Positions 23,196 through 33,584 of a DNA stretch of 64,000 nt are shown here, piece after piece. Below the pieces are notes generated by a model that was given only the letters and a program-made list of their open reading frames with translations, was not told where the DNA came from and ran no database searches. Position 1 is the first letter of the stretch; the number at the start of each line of letters is the position of its first letter. Made by a program: the position numbers and the translations under genes. The stretch is from Anaerosolibacter sp. GTDB lineage: Bacteria; Bacillota; Clostridia; Peptostreptococcales; Thermotaleaceae. The DNA lies in the NCBI RefSeq assembly GCF_029240175.1, contig NZ_JARBTM010000012.1, positions 82,804 through 146,803 of the forward strand, read 5' to 3'.

Positions 23196-25154
23196 ATGGA
23201 TCAAAATAAACAGCTAGAAATTGAATCCTCAGCGGAAATTAGCTTAAAGGATACTGATGAACTATTAAGAAAATACGATAAGGGTTCAGATTCACGTAAT
23301 CTCAAGGGTATTTCAGCTAAAGTAGTATCTGCTATTCTGATATGCTTTACATTATTTCAGTTGTATACAGGAGTTTTTGGTGTATTAGACGCCATGCTGC
23401 AAAGGGCTGTCCATTTAGCATTCGGATTATGTTTAGTATTCCTGCTGTATCCTTCAAGACAGAAATGGTCTAGAGAAAAAATGCATCCAGTAGATATAGG
23501 CTTGGCGATTCTAGCCGCAGCTGTTTGTATGTATGTTGTCGTATTTTATAAAGACTTGGTATTTAGAGCTGGAAGAGTGACGACAATGGATATGATTATT
23601 GGTTTAATCGCTGTATTTCTAGTATTGGAAGCAGCTAGAAGGGTGATTGGCTGGCCGATGGTTATCATTGCTATGTTGTTTATCGGATATGCTTTGCTAG
23701 GACCTCGTATTCCGGGTCAGTTAGCTCATCGAGGCGTTGCTGTAGAAGATTTAATTCAGCAATTGTTTTTCACGACGGAAGGGATATTTGGAATCCCGAT
23801 TGGTGTGTCCTCGACCTTCATATTTATGTTTCTTTTATTTGGCGCATACTTGGAAAAAACCGGTATGGGAGAATTCTTTATTGACGCTGCAAATTCTATC
23901 GCAGGATTTGCTGCAGGGGGGCCTGCAAAGGTTGCCGTTATTTCCAGTGCCCTTATGGGTACATTGACAGGCAGCTCTGTAGCAAATGTTGTTGGAACGG
24001 GGAGTTTTACCATCCCTATGATGAAAAAGCTAGGATATAAAGGGGAGTTTGCAGGGGCAGTAGAGGCCACTGCATCTACAGGAGGACAGTTAATGCCACC
24101 TATAATGGGAGCTGCAGCATTCCTAATGGCAGAATTTACGAATACCCCTTATGTAAGAGTAATTACTGCCGCCGCTATTCCTGCTTTGCTTTATTATTTC
24201 GGGGTGTGGGCTGGTGTTCATTTTGAAGCAAAAAAATTGGGATTAAAGGGACTTTCAAAAGAAGAGTTGCCTAAGCTAGGTAATATTATGAAAGAAAGAG
24301 GCCATCTCCTTATTCCAATCCTCATTGTTCTCTATTTATTGATTGCAGGATATACACCAGTGAGGGCAGCTTTAGGAGCCATTGCTGCTTCAATTTTATG
24401 TGCTGCTATTAAAAAGGAGACCAGATTAAGCTTTAAGGATATTGTGGACGGACTTGAAAAAGGTGCAAGAAGCGCAGTGACAGTTATTTCCGCATGTGCT
24501 TGTGCTGGTATTATAATCGGTGTAGTTACACAGACTGGATTAGGCTTAAAAATGGGTTCTATTTTAGTTAACATTGCTGACGGTAATCTGTTATTAACAT
24601 TGTTCTTCACCATGGTTACCTCTTTAATTCTAGGTATTGGTGTGCCTACGACGGCGAACTATGTAATAACTGCAACCATCGCTGCACCTGCTCTGATGAT
24701 GTTGAATGTTCCTGTATTGGCTGCCCATATGTTTGCTTTCTATTTTGGAATAGTAGCAGACGTTACACCGCCAGTTTGTCTTGCGGCAGTAGCAGCAGCA
24801 GGAGTTGCAAAATCAGAACCTATGAGGACGGGTATTCAGGCATCCAGATTAGCCATCGCAGCCTTTATTATACCGTTTATCTTTGTGTATAGTCCTGAAA
24901 TGCTGCTCATTGACGTAACCGTTACCAATATGGTCGTGATGATTATAACCGCGTTAATCGGTATTGTATGTGTAGCATCGGCATTAACGGGGTATTTCAT
25001 AGAAAATATGTCGGTCATAGAACGTGGTATATTCTTAGTTGGTGGTGTGCTACTAGTAACGACTGACTTGAAACTTAATTTAATTGGAGCTGTAGTTTTA
25101 GCTGTAGCGTTTTTCATGCAAAGAGCAAAGGCTACACGAAAGGCTATAGCATAG
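23196..25154 (+). CDS. TRAP transporter fused permease (4TM plus 12TM)
   Basis: 652 residues with about 18 hydrophobic spans. Small and large permease subunits are fused, as is normal for TAXI systems. The large domain begins near residue 130 and contains the conserved GTLTGSSVANVVGTGSFTIP (about 250-269) and ATASTGGQLMPPIMGAAAF, and later GIGVPTTANYV and FYFGIVADVTPPVCLAA. It drives uptake with an ion gradient. The start at 23196 follows AAAGGGG. The gene is separated from DUF1850 by a hairpin and a cre-like site, and ends at a terminator. Confidence 0.93.
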   Translation: MDQNKQLEIESSAEISLKDTDELLRKYDKGSDSRNLKGISAKVVSAILICFTLFQLYTGVFGVLDAMLQRAVHLAFGLCLVFLLYPSRQKWSREKMHPVDIGLAILAAAVCMYVVVFYKDLVFRAGRVTTMDMIIGLIAVFLVLEAARRVIGWPMVIIAMLFIGYALLGPRIPGQLAHRGVAVEDLIQQLFFTTEGIFGIPIGVSSTFIFMFLLFGAYLEKTGMGEFFIDAANSIAGFAAGGPAKVAVISSALMGTLTGSSVANVVGTGSFTIPMMKKLGYKGEFAGAVEATASTGGQLMPPIMGAAAFLMAEFTNTPYVRVITAAAIPALLYYFGVWAGVHFEAKKLGLKGLSKEELPKLGNIMKERGHLLIPILIVLYLLIAGYTPVRAALGAIAASILCAAIKKETRLSFKDIVDGLEKGARSAVTVISACACAGIIIGVVTQTGLGLKMGSILVNIADGNLLLTLFFTMVTSLILGIGVPTTANYVITATIAAPALMMLNVPVLAAHMFAFYFGIVADVTPPVCLAAVAAAGVAKSEPMRTGIQASRLAIAAFIIPFIFVYSPEMLLIDVTVTNMVVMIITALIGIVCVASALTGYFIENMSVIERGIFLVGGVLLVTTDLKLNLIGAVVLAVAFFMQRAKATRKAIA

Positions 25155-25166
25155 GTTGTTTCTATT

Positions 25167-25201
25167 GAAAAGGTTACGGGATATTCCCGTAACCTTTTTT
25201 C
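25167..25201 (+). terminator. Rho-independent terminator
   Basis: Arms AAAAGGTTACGGG and CCCGTAACCTTTT followed by TTCG. Confidence 0.92.
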
Positions 25202-25263
25202 GATATTAGGATGTTATGATTATTTAATTACATGGAGAGCATAGAAAAATATTTTAAAAAGAC

Positions 25264-25295
25264 AATTGTTAACGTGTGCACAATATGCTATGATG
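25264..25295 (+). promoter_or_regulatory. lacI-type gene promoter with operator
   Basis: TTGTTA (25267-25272), 17 bases, TATGAT (25290-25295). The 17-base operator AATTGTTAACGTGTGCA (25264-25280) covers the -35 box. Its exact reverse complement lies before uxaB. Confidence 0.75.
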
Positions 25296-25311
25296 ATATT
25301 GAGGTGGTACC

Positions 25312-26322
25312 ATGAGTGTTACGATTAAAGATATAGCAAAGCTGGCAGGTGTCTCCCATACAACGGTTTCTAGGGCATTGAATAATAGTTCATTGATCAG
25401 TGAGGAAACGAAGGAGAAAATCAAAACAATCGCGGCTGAATTAAACTATACACCTAACTATAATGCAAGAAGTCTTGTATTAGACCGATCTTACAATATT
25501 GGGTTATTCTTTTCAACAATCCATGAAGGTACATCATCCAGCTTTTTTTATGAGGTTGTCCGAGGGGTTAACGATATTGTCCATAAGGAGTTTAAGCTGA
25601 TTGTAAGCGGCATTGATGATTATGTTGATTTTCATTCAATCAATAGAAAACATTTTGATGGCATAATTGTCATGAGCCAAAGTACCAAAGATGATTCATT
25701 TATTTACAATATACTAGAAAAAAATATTCCCCTTGTGGTATTGAATAGGGAAATACAGGATGCGCCTATTATGAACATCTTATCTGATGACCGTAATGGT
25801 GCTTATAAAGCTGTTGAATATTTAATTCACAGTGGACATAAAAAACTCGCAATCATTGAAGGGAAAAAAGGATTTAAATCGACCCAAGAGAGAAAAGATG
25901 GTTTTTTTCAAGCCCTTATCGACCATAATATAACAATTACGAAAGACTTTATCGTAGAAGGTAAATATGATTCAGAGAGCGGCTATAAGGCGATGAAGGA
26001 GTTATTAAGGCATTCTGATACCCCTACAGCAGTTTTTTGCTCTAATGATGATATGGCTGTGGGTGCCATGAAAGCGATTGCAGAACAAGGGTTAAAGATA
26101 CCTGACGATATTTCACTCATGGGATTCGATGATAATGTGTTCTCCCCTTTTTTATCGCCTGCTTTGACTACGGTAAAAAGACCCGTTGAAGAAATAAGCA
26201 AAGAAGGCGCTAAAAAACTACTGGATCTAATTCATGGAGAACAAGTAACCAAGGAAATACTCCATATCAACACTAGGCTTCAAATTAGAGAATCTGTAGG
26301 AAGAATGAAAGTGAAGGATTAA
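25312..26322 (+). CDS. LacI-family repressor of the uronate genes
   Basis: 336 residues. The N-terminal DNA-binding domain reads VTIKDIAKLAGVSHTTVSRALNNS with the hinge NYTPNYNARSLV. The periplasmic-binding-like effector domain spans about 60-330 and includes VLNREIQD and FCSNDDMAVGAMKAI. It probably represses uxaBCA and itself until a uronate-derived inducer is present. The evidence is the shared 17-base operator at 25264-25280 and 26399-26415. The start codon follows GAGGTGG. By position the best functional parallel is ExuR-type regulators in Firmicutes. Confidence 0.9.
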   Translation: MSVTIKDIAKLAGVSHTTVSRALNNSSLISEETKEKIKTIAAELNYTPNYNARSLVLDRSYNIGLFFSTIHEGTSSSFFYEVVRGVNDIVHKEFKLIVSGIDDYVDFHSINRKHFDGIIVMSQSTKDDSFIYNILEKNIPLVVLNREIQDAPIMNILSDDRNGAYKAVEYLIHSGHKKLAIIEGKKGFKSTQERKDGFFQALIDHNITITKDFIVEGKYDSESGYKAMKELLRHSDTPTAVFCSNDDMAVGAMKAIAEQGLKIPDDISLMGFDDNVFSPFLSPALTTVKRPVEEISKEGAKKLLDLIHGEQVTKEILHINTRLQIRESVGRMKVKD

Positions 26323-26398
26323 AGTAAAATATAGAGATAGTTATTTTTACAAGTCAGCTCATGACAGAATTAGTCCATGAGCTTCACTTTGAAAATTA

Positions 26399-26415
26399 TG
26401 CACACGTTAACAATT
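26399..26415 (+). promoter_or_regulatory. Operator before uxaB
   Basis: TGCACACGTTAACAATT is the exact reverse complement of the operator at 25264-25280. It lies just before the AAGGAGG of uxaB, so bound repressor would block initiation or early elongation. Confidence 0.75.
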
Positions 26416-26433
26416 TGTTAAGGAGGAATTCAT

Positions 26434-27882
26434 ATGAAAAAAATCAATGATGTTTATGAGAAAAAGAATCGTGTTGAGAAGGTGCTGCAATTTGGTGAAG
26501 GCAACTTTCTTAGGGCATTTGTTGACTGGACAGTTTATGAAATGAACAAGACGACAGATTTCAATGGGAGTGTAGCCGTAGTACAACCATTGAAAAATGG
26601 ACTTGTAGAAATGTTGAATCAACAGGACTGCTTATATACTCTTTACTTAAATGGCATTAAAAATGGCGAGGTGGTTAGTGAACATAATATTATTGATGTG
26701 GTAAGCAGGGGGATTAATCCATACGAGCAATACGACGAATATTTACGAACTGCCAATAATCCAGACTTGAGATTTATTGTTTCCAACACCACAGAAGCAG
26801 GCATTGTTTTTGACGAAAATGATAAATTAGAAGATAATCCTCAAAATAGTTTTCCAGGCAAACTAACTGCACTTTTGTATCATAGATATAATACTTTTAA
26901 TGGGGACAAAGGAAAAGGCTTTATTATTATTCCTTGTGAGCTGATTGATAAAAATGGTGAAAAATTAAAAGAGGTTATTTTGAAGTATGCAGACCTATGG
27001 AATTTAGAGGAAAGCTTTATCACATGGATTCATGAAGCAAACACATTCTGTAACAGCTTAGTTGATAGAATAGTACCAGGCTATCCAAAAGAGAAAATTG
27101 ATGAGATAAGAAAAGAATTAGGCTATGATGATAACTTAGTTGTTGAAGGGGAGCCGTTCCATCTATGGGTGATCGAAGGACCACAATGGGTAAAAAATGA
27201 ATTTCCAGCTGACCAAGCAGGGTTGAATGTATTGTTCGTAGATGACCTTACACCTTATAGAACAAGAAAAGTTAGAATCCTAAATGGCGCCCATACGTCA
27301 ATGGTTCCCGTTGCTTATCTATATGGCAAAGATACGGTGAGAGAATCTGTAGAAGATGATATCATGGGACAATTTATTAAGAATACAGTATTTAACGAAA
27401 TTATCCCTACCCTCGAATTATCAAAGGAAGAATTAATGGATTTTGCCGATGCTGTTATCGATAGATTTAGAAATCCATTTATCAAACACTATTTGATGAG
27501 TATATCTTTAAACTCCATGTCCAAGTTCAAAACAAGAGTTTTACCATCCATCTTACAATATAAAGATTTAATGGAGGGGCTGCCGAATCGACTGGTGTTT
27601 TCCCTGGCGGCATTAATTGGCTTCTATAAAGGAGAACGAAATGGTGTTGCAATCGATTTGAAAGATGATGAGGATATCATTGAACTGTATAAGAACTTGT
27701 GGAGCGCATATGATGGATCTAGGAACGGACTAGAAAAACTTGTGGAAGCTGTATTGGGTTATGAGAAAAATTGGGAAATAGATTTAAATACGGTTGAGGG
27801 ACTTCATCAAAAAGTTACGGATTATTTAGAACTGATTTTGGAAAAAGGCATGAAAGATGCTGTAGATAATTTTGAGAAATAA
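26434..27882 (+). CDS. uxaB: Tagaturonate reductase (altronate oxidoreductase)
   Basis: 482 residues, a member of the mannitol dehydrogenase family. It reduces tagaturonate to altronate with NADH in galacturonate breakdown. The dinucleotide region begins [16 protein letters not shown] (about residues 15-30). The catalytic C-terminal domain contains [14 protein letters not shown], where the Lys-Asn-His set of this family lies. The start follows AAGGAGGAATTCAT. It is the first gene of uxaB-uxaC-uxaA and is governed by the operator at 26399. Kinase and aldolase for the final KDG steps are not in the window. Confidence 0.93.
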   Translation: MKKINDVYEKKNRVEKVLQFGEGNFLRAFVDWTVYEMNKTTDFNGSVAVVQPLKNGLVEMLNQQDCLYTLYLNGIKNGEVVSEHNIIDVVSRGINPYEQYDEYLRTANNPDLRFIVSNTTEAGIVFDENDKLEDNPQNSFPGKLTALLYHRYNTFNGDKGKGFIIIPCELIDKNGEKLKEVILKYADLWNLEESFITWIHEANTFCNSLVDRIVPGYPKEKIDEIRKELGYDDNLVVEGEPFHLWVIEGPQWVKNEFPADQAGLNVLFVDDLTPYRTRKVRILNGAHTSMVPVAYLYGKDTVRESVEDDIMGQFIKNTVFNEIIPTLELSKEELMDFADAVIDRFRNPFIKHYLMSISLNSMSKFKTRVLPSILQYKDLMEGLPNRLVFSLAALIGFYKGERNGVAIDLKDDEDIIELYKNLWSAYDGSRNGLEKLVEAVLGYEKNWEIDLNTVEGLHQKVTDYLELILEKGMKDAVDNFEK

Positions 27883-27926
27883 TGTACAACACCAGTCAAA
27901 ATCTATAAAATACAGGAGGACATACG

Positions 27927-29333
27927 ATGAAAAAGTTTATGGATGAAAACTTTTTATTAAACAATGAGACGGCTGTAAAACTTTATCATGAATATGCAAA
28001 GGATATGCCAATCATTGATTACCATTGTCACTTAAATCCAAGAGAGATCGCGGAAAATAAACGCTATAGGAATATTACTGAGATTTGGCTTGGTGGTGAT
28101 CACTATAAGTGGAAGGCATTGAGAAGCAATGGTGTTGATGAAAGATATATTACAGGTGATGCAGCGGATAAGGAAAAATTTCTAAAGTGGGCTGAGACAG
28201 TACCAAATACCATCGGAAATCCATTATACCATTGGACCCATTTAGAGTTAAGGAGATACTTTGGGATAGATACATTGTTAAGTCCACAGACCGCAGAGCA
28301 GATTTGGCAAGAATGCAATGCCTTACTTGAGACGGAAGCGTTTACGGCACAAGAATTAATCAAAAGATCCAATGTAAAAGTCATATGTACTACAGACGAT
28401 CCAGTAGATAGTCTTGAATACCATAAAGCAATCCTAGACGATGAGACATTTGATGTAAAAGTTCTTCCAACCCTTCGCCCCGATAAAGGAGTAAGTATTG
28501 AGAAGAATGGTTTCCAGGATTGGGTTAGTAAGCTAGAGCAAGCAGTCGGAAATGAAATCACATCCTTCAGGGATTTGTTAAATGCTTTAGGTGCGCGAAT
28601 CCAGTTCTTTCATGACTTAGGCTGCAGGGTATCAGACCATGCCATGGATCCTATTGTATTTGAAGAAGGAACGGAAGTTGAGGTTAATGATATTTTTGTA
28701 AAGGGTTTAAAAGGAGAAAAATTAACTGAATCTGAAGTCAGAAAATATAAGACCCAGGTGCTCTTGTTTTTAGGTAGAGAATATGCAAAGCTTGGATGGG
28801 TAATGCAAGTGCATATTGGAACCATTCGAAATGTAAATTCAAGAATGATGAATATATTGGGACCGGATACTGGGTTTGATACCATTGGAGATTATACATT
28901 CGCTGAAGCTTTGGCCAAATTCCTAGATGCCTTGGATTCAACAGATGAGCTGCCAAAAACAATCCTTTATTGCTTGAATCCTAGGGACAATGAAGTGCTG
29001 GCAACGATGATTGGCTCTTTCCAAGGAGGCGGTATTCCTGGAAAGATTCAATTTGGCTCAGGCTGGTGGTTTAATGATCAAAAGGATGGGATGATCCGTC
29101 AGATGATTGCTTTATCCAACGTGGGTCTTATCAGTAGATTTGTGGGTATGTTGACGGATTCAAGAAGCTTTTTGTCCTATACACGCCATGAGTATTTTAG
29201 AAGAATCCTTTGCAACTTATTGGGTGAATGGGTAGAGAATGGCGAAGCACCAGCAGACATGGACTTATTAGGGAAAATGGTGAAAAATATATGTTACAAC
29301 AATGCAAATAACTACTTTGGATTTCAAGAATAA
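27927..29333 (+). CDS. uxaC: Glucuronate isomerase
   Basis: 468 residues, the normal length. It converts glucuronate to fructuronate and galacturonate to tagaturonate. This TIM-barrel metal enzyme shows the N-terminal DYHCHLNP (His33, His35) and conserved segments [27 protein letters not shown] and [13 protein letters not shown]. The ribosome site is ACAGGAGGACATACG before ATG 27927, 44 bases after uxaB. It supplies the substrate for UxaB. Confidence 0.95.
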   Translation: MKKFMDENFLLNNETAVKLYHEYAKDMPIIDYHCHLNPREIAENKRYRNITEIWLGGDHYKWKALRSNGVDERYITGDAADKEKFLKWAETVPNTIGNPLYHWTHLELRRYFGIDTLLSPQTAEQIWQECNALLETEAFTAQELIKRSNVKVICTTDDPVDSLEYHKAILDDETFDVKVLPTLRPDKGVSIEKNGFQDWVSKLEQAVGNEITSFRDLLNALGARIQFFHDLGCRVSDHAMDPIVFEEGTEVEVNDIFVKGLKGEKLTESEVRKYKTQVLLFLGREYAKLGWVMQVHIGTIRNVNSRMMNILGPDTGFDTIGDYTFAEALAKFLDALDSTDELPKTILYCLNPRDNEVLATMIGSFQGGGIPGKIQFGSGWWFNDQKDGMIRQMIALSNVGLISRFVGMLTDSRSFLSYTRHEYFRRILCNLLGEWVENGEAPADMDLLGKMVKNICYNNANNYFGFQE

Positions 29334-29360
29334 TTAATCCTTAGATAAGGAGTGGCATAG

Positions 29361-30848
29361 ATGAAAGAGTTTATAAAGATTCATACTGAAGACAATGTTT
29401 TCGTTTTGCTAAGAGATTATAGCGCAGGGGAAATCATTGAATTCGGTGATAAAACGATATCAGTAAAAGCAGATATACCAAAAGGTCATAAGATCGCCAT
29501 TCAGGATATCAAGAAAAATGAGGGAATCATCAAATATGGTCAGCCGATAGGGTTCGCTTTAGAAGATATTGCGTTAGGAGAACATATTCACGTCCACAAT
29601 GCAAAAACAAAGCTTAGTGGCACAATCGAATACTCATTTGATCAAAAACTAGCGGATAGAGATATTCAAAAAGAAGATCGGGTTTTTATGGGTTACAAAA
29701 GGAAAGATGGCAGTGTAGGTATTAGAAATGAGTTATGGATTGTCCCCACTGTTGGCTGTGTGAATGGAACAGGGCAAATGATTGTAGATACCTTCAAGAG
29801 AGAAGTAGATGTCCACTCCATTGACCATATCGAAGTATATAAGCATAATTATGGTTGCTCTCAGTTGGGAGATGATCACGAAAATACAAGGAAGATTTTA
29901 CGGGGGTTAGTGAAGCACCCGAACTGCGGCGGTGTTTTGGTACTTGGCCTTGGTTGTGAAAACAATCAGGTTGCAGAGTTTAAGGAATTTCTTGGTGAAG
30001 TGGATGAGCAAAGAATCAAATTTTTAGTGACCCAGGAAGTAGAGGACGAGATCGAAGAAGGCGTAAAGCAAATCAAAGAAATCTTTGATGTCATGAAAAA
30101 TGACAGAAGAGAAGAAGTGCCTCTATCTGAACTAAAAGTAGGTTTAAAATGTGGCGGATCTGATGGTCTTTCAGGTATTACAGCCAATCCTTTACTTGGG
30201 GAGCTTTCAGATTATCTAATTGCCCAAGGCGGCACCAGTGTCCTTACAGAAGTACCAGAAATGTTTGGGGCAGAAACCTTGTTAATGGAGAGAGCTAAGG
30301 ACGAAGAAACTTTCCACAAGATCGTAGATTTAATCAATGATTTTAAGGAGTATTTCTTAGCAAACAATCAGCCTGTTTATGAAAATCCTTCCCCGGGAAA
30401 TAAAAAGGGTGGAATTACTACCCTTGAAGACAAATCCCTGGGATGTACCCAAAAGGCTGGGCATTCTAAAGTAGTAGATGTACTGAAATATGGTGAGACA
30501 ATAAAGGAAAGGGGTCTGAATCTTTTAAGCGCCCCTGGAAATGATCTAGTTGCTGCCACGGCTTTAGCAGCAGCAGGTTGCCACATCGTTCTGTTCACCA
30601 CTGGAAGAGGAACTCCTTTTGGTTGCTTTGTGCCAACGATGAAGATTGCCTCAAACACTGAACTGTACAATAGAAAGAAAAACTGGATAGACTTTAATGC
30701 AGGAGTCCTTGTAGAAGACCAATCCATGGAGGGTGTTTTAGCTGCATTTATTGATTACATTGTAGAGGTTGCAAATGGTGAGCTGGTAAACAACGAGAAA
30801 AACCAATTTAGAGAGATTGCTATATTCAAAACAGGTGTGACCCTTTAA
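29361..30848 (+). CDS. uxaA: Altronate dehydratase, single-chain form
   Basis: 495 residues. It dehydrates altronate to 2-keto-3-deoxygluconate. The N-terminal SAF domain (about 1-95, ending LGEHIHVHN) is fused to the large catalytic domain (about 105-490), with GSVGIRNELWIVPTVGCVN, YGCSQLGDDHENT and KCGGSDGLSGITANP. Conserved Cys residues in these motifs fit the iron-dependent UxaA type. The start is 27 bases after uxaC with AAGGAG upstream, and a terminator at 30900 closes the operon. Confidence 0.95.
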   Translation: MKEFIKIHTEDNVFVLLRDYSAGEIIEFGDKTISVKADIPKGHKIAIQDIKKNEGIIKYGQPIGFALEDIALGEHIHVHNAKTKLSGTIEYSFDQKLADRDIQKEDRVFMGYKRKDGSVGIRNELWIVPTVGCVNGTGQMIVDTFKREVDVHSIDHIEVYKHNYGCSQLGDDHENTRKILRGLVKHPNCGGVLVLGLGCENNQVAEFKEFLGEVDEQRIKFLVTQEVEDEIEEGVKQIKEIFDVMKNDRREEVPLSELKVGLKCGGSDGLSGITANPLLGELSDYLIAQGGTSVLTEVPEMFGAETLLMERAKDEETFHKIVDLINDFKEYFLANNQPVYENPSPGNKKGGITTLEDKSLGCTQKAGHSKVVDVLKYGETIKERGLNLLSAPGNDLVAATALAAAGCHIVLFTTGRGTPFGCFVPTMKIASNTELYNRKKNWIDFNAGVLVEDQSMEGVLAAFIDYIVEVANGELVNNEKNQFREIAIFKTGVTL

Positions 30849-30899
30849 TACGAGATAAATAAGTATTTATGAAATAAGGAATTAAGTACATGGTGGAGC

Positions 30900-30938
30900 A
30901 GAGAGATAGGTGAAATTTCCTATCTCTCTTATTATATT
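30900..30938 (+). terminator. Terminator of the uxa operon
   Basis: Arms AGAGAGATAGG and CCTATCTCTCT followed by TATTATATTTTATT. Confidence 0.9.
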
Positions 30939-31037
30939 TTATTGTTGTAATGGTATATATTTCCAATTCTTAATAACTAAGGGTGAGGCTATGGGAAGCA
31001 AGAAGGTATCACTAATGGGAAAATAATTGAAATGAAA

Positions 31038-31063
31038 GCTGCCTATGAAAGTAGGCAGTTTTC
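31038..31063 (+). terminator. Short terminator hairpin
   Basis: Arms CTGCCTA and TAGGCAG with TTTTC. Between 30939 and 31159 I see no gene beyond an 11-codon frame with no support. Confidence 0.6.
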
Positions 31064-31159
31064 TGCACTGTGAGATATAATAGAAGCAAAATTATTCAGA
31101 CATTTCTCATAAACAAACGTATATGTAAATTGATAGCAAATAGAAAGAGGTGGATTTGT

Positions 31160-31972
31160 ATGCTAAAGGCCCATGAGGTAGATTATCAGATTTATGGAGA
31201 TGATATGCAGTTTGTGGAAATTGTCCTAGATCAGCATGAAAGTATCATTGCAGAAGCAGGTGCCATGATGTATATGGAGCAAGGAATCCAGATGGAAACG
31301 ATCTTTGGAGATGGATCAGACAGAGATGGTCAGGGTGGATTAATGGGCAAATTGTTGGGAGCAGGAAAAAGAGTGATTACGGGTGAGAGCCTATTTATGA
31401 CAGCCTTTACGAATAGAGCAGTGTCTCAACAGAGAGTATCATTTGCAGCACCTTATCCTGGCAAGATTATTCCCCTAGATCTGCAGCAATATAGAGGACA
31501 AATGATTTGTCAAAAAGATGCCTTTCTGTGTGCTGCAAAAGGTGTTTCGGTAAGTATTGCATTTCAGCGGAAGATTGGTGCTGGTCTTTTTGGCGGAGAA
31601 GGTTTTATTATGCAGAAACTAGAAGGAGACGGCCTTGCTTTTCTCCATGCAGGAGGTACGATTATTGAAAAAGAATTGAAGCATGGTGAGACACTGAGGG
31701 TAGATACGGGTTGTCTTGTTGCACTAACAAGTGAAGTGGATTATGATATCCAGTTTGTTGGAGGTGTGAAAAGTGCGTTGTTTGGAGGGGAAGGTCTATT
31801 TTTTGCAACACTAACCGGCCCAGGAAAAGTATGGCTTCAGTCCCTGCCATTCAGTAGACTAGCAGATAGAATGTTTTCTGCTTCTCGAAGCAGGATGGGT
31901 GGAAAGTCCAAAGGAGAAGGCAGTGTGTTAGATGTATTAGGGGGTCTTGGGAATTTTATTGATGGAGATTAG
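31160..31972 (+). CDS. TIGR00266/AIM24 family protein
   Basis: The start is placed at ATG 31160 behind AAAGAGGTGG, giving 270 residues; 30 upstream codons lack a ribosome site. The sequence has the family pattern of a tandem beta-helix-like fold: [21 protein letters not shown] near the start, [11 protein letters not shown], and [22 protein letters not shown]. Three glycine-rich FGGEG motifs recur. These proteins are cytoplasmic trimers of unclear function, sometimes linked to stress or membrane processes. It is transcribed alone between terminators. Confidence 0.88.
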   Translation: MLKAHEVDYQIYGDDMQFVEIVLDQHESIIAEAGAMMYMEQGIQMETIFGDGSDRDGQGGLMGKLLGAGKRVITGESLFMTAFTNRAVSQQRVSFAAPYPGKIIPLDLQQYRGQMICQKDAFLCAAKGVSVSIAFQRKIGAGLFGGEGFIMQKLEGDGLAFLHAGGTIIEKELKHGETLRVDTGCLVALTSEVDYDIQFVGGVKSALFGGEGLFFATLTGPGKVWLQSLPFSRLADRMFSASRSRMGGKSKGEGSVLDVLGGLGNFIDGD

Positions 31973-31984
31973 AAATGAAGAGAA

Positions 31985-32024
31985 TAAGCCCATGTTCATT
32001 CAATAATGAGCATGGGCTTTATCT
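31985..32024. terminator. Bidirectional terminator
   Basis: Arms AAGCCCATG(T)TCATT and AATGAGCATGGGCTT. It serves the AIM24-like gene and overlaps the stop codon of the DUF421 gene from the other side. Confidence 0.85.
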
Positions 32025-32711
32025 TTTCTTAGAAGAAATCACATGTAATCCCTCGTCTTGCTGCCACTCGGCGAAAAAAACATCCTCCATTCTACTTAAA
32101 TTGTGCATTTTTATTTGATCCATTAACCACTTTTCATCATGACCTATGGTAGCTAGATTTTCTTTTAAAATCTCTCCATCCGCAATCAATGCAATCGGTA
32201 GAAAAACAGGCTTTTGAGATATATTCAAGTCTTCATTGGTTGGTGATGTATACTGCCACTTTTTGAGAACGCTAATTGTACCGCCTGGCTCCAAAATCCC
32301 ATATTCTACTTGCCGAATGGAGAATACACCGTTATCCCGCAGTAATCGTTGTATTTCATTGATATCCATGTTGTTTTTCTTCAACTCTTCTATGTCTATG
32401 TTACCATTACGAATAATAATCGAAGGCTGTCCTTCAAAAAATCCCCGGCTACGTCTGAATTTCTGTGTAATTATCTCGATGATATACATAAGCATTGTCC
32501 ATAAAGCAATGCTAAACAGGATATACGTGATACTGATTTCTTGATCATAAACCGCATTACCTAGCAGTTCTCCTAATACAAGGGCTGAAATAAAATGGAA
32601 AGGTGTTGCTTGCCCAAGCTGAACTTTACCGATAATGTTTGTCGAAACAAGCAAGGCAGCCAAACCAATTGTTAGGGTCATGACTAGATGAGACAAGCGC
32701 GATAGATCCAT
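32019..32711 (-). CDS. DUF421 (YetF-like) membrane protein
   Basis: ATG 32711 follows AAAGGAGGA and gives 230 residues. Three hydrophobic helices fill residues 5-85, followed by a cytoplasmic domain with RRSRGFFEGQPSIIIRNG and DINEIQRLLRDNGVFSIRQVEYGILEPGGTISV, both hallmarks of the DUF421/DUF3290-linked YetF family. The role is unknown; members in Bacillus are abundant in spores or late growth. It is monocistronic here. Confidence 0.87.
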   Translation of the reverse strand: MDLSRLSHLVMTLTIGLAALLVSTNIIGKVQLGQATPFHFISALVLGELLGNAVYDQEISITYILFSIALWTMLMYIIEIITQKFRRSRGFFEGQPSIIIRNGNIDIEELKKNNMDINEIQRLLRDNGVFSIRQVEYGILEPGGTISVLKKWQYTSPTNEDLNISQKPVFLPIALIADGEILKENLATIGHDEKWLMDQIKMHNLSRMEDVFFAEWQQDEGLHVISSKKR

Positions 32712-32936
32712 ACAGATATCCTCCTTTCTATATATTAGTTTCCCATAAGGCAATAAGATATAATCGATTTTTTTTAATGATTCTACAAATTTAGAATTAT
32801 TTTACAAATTATCATTCGAGAATATTGAATGATTAGAGGGAAAAAATGGATTTTGCAGAATTATATATATTTATGATCGTACTTTGAATGGTGTTGGGCA
32901 TGCTATGGGAACGAATGGATGGTAGGGGGATAGATT

Positions 32937-33584
32937 ATGAATGAAGTGTTAGAAATGATGACGGGATTTATTACGAGGGAGAATTACGGAAAAATGGAGT
33001 TGTTATTCATGGATGATCAATGTGGGGGGATAAAGATTCCTGTGGGAATTGTTGATGATGGAGAAGCATACCAGCAAGCCGTTATAAGAGAAGTGAAAGG
33101 GGTCACTGGCCTAAGTCAGCTAAAGCTAAAGAAGCTTATTAGCTACCTAGACCTAGAGCTTCCAATGGATCGACATATTGTTCTGAATCAAACTAAGGCA
33201 TATAATAAACCGGATTATGAGAGTAATGGAAGGGCTGAGTTAAGTAGAGGTTGTACGGTAACAGGGATTCGAAGAAAAGGGGATTTCACCCAAGTTGAGT
33301 ATATTGAATATGATCAATCATTAGAGGAAAATAATCTGTCCTATCAGATTATAGGTTGGGTTCCAACGAAATCCCTTACCCAAAGCAGTCGAAGATATTT
33401 TTACCATCTAATATGTGAAGAGGAAACGCCGAAATATTGGGAATACAGCTTAGAAAACTGTAAAGTTAAATTGTTTTGGGCTCCCTTGACAAATCTGCCG
33501 GAGATTACACCACAACAAACGCCCTGGCTAAGATATTTTTTCAACTACTTAGAAAATAAGTGCAAATATAAAAATAATGGTTAA
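32937..33584 (+). CDS. Nudix-fold-like protein lacking catalytic glutamates
   Basis: 215 residues, starting at ATG 32937 after AGGGGGATAGATT. Residues 36-58 follow the Nudix box spacing (G-x5-E-x7-REU-x-EE-x-GU) as G-IVDDG-E-AYQQAVI-REV-K-GV-T-GL. The two metal-binding glutamates (EE) are replaced by Gly-Val, so hydrolase activity is doubtful. The region before it (MELLFMDDQCGGIKIPVG) fits the leading strands of the fold. The C-terminal half is not recognised. It converges on the cwlD gene with a 4-base overlap of stop regions. It may bind a nucleotide or act as a regulator. Confidence 0.6.
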   Translation: MNEVLEMMTGFITRENYGKMELLFMDDQCGGIKIPVGIVDDGEAYQQAVIREVKGVTGLSQLKLKKLISYLDLELPMDRHIVLNQTKAYNKPDYESNGRAELSRGCTVTGIRRKGDFTQVEYIEYDQSLEENNLSYQIIGWVPTKSLTQSSRRYFYHLICEEETPKYWEYSLENCKVKLFWAPLTNLPEITPQQTPWLRYFFNYLENKCKYKNNG

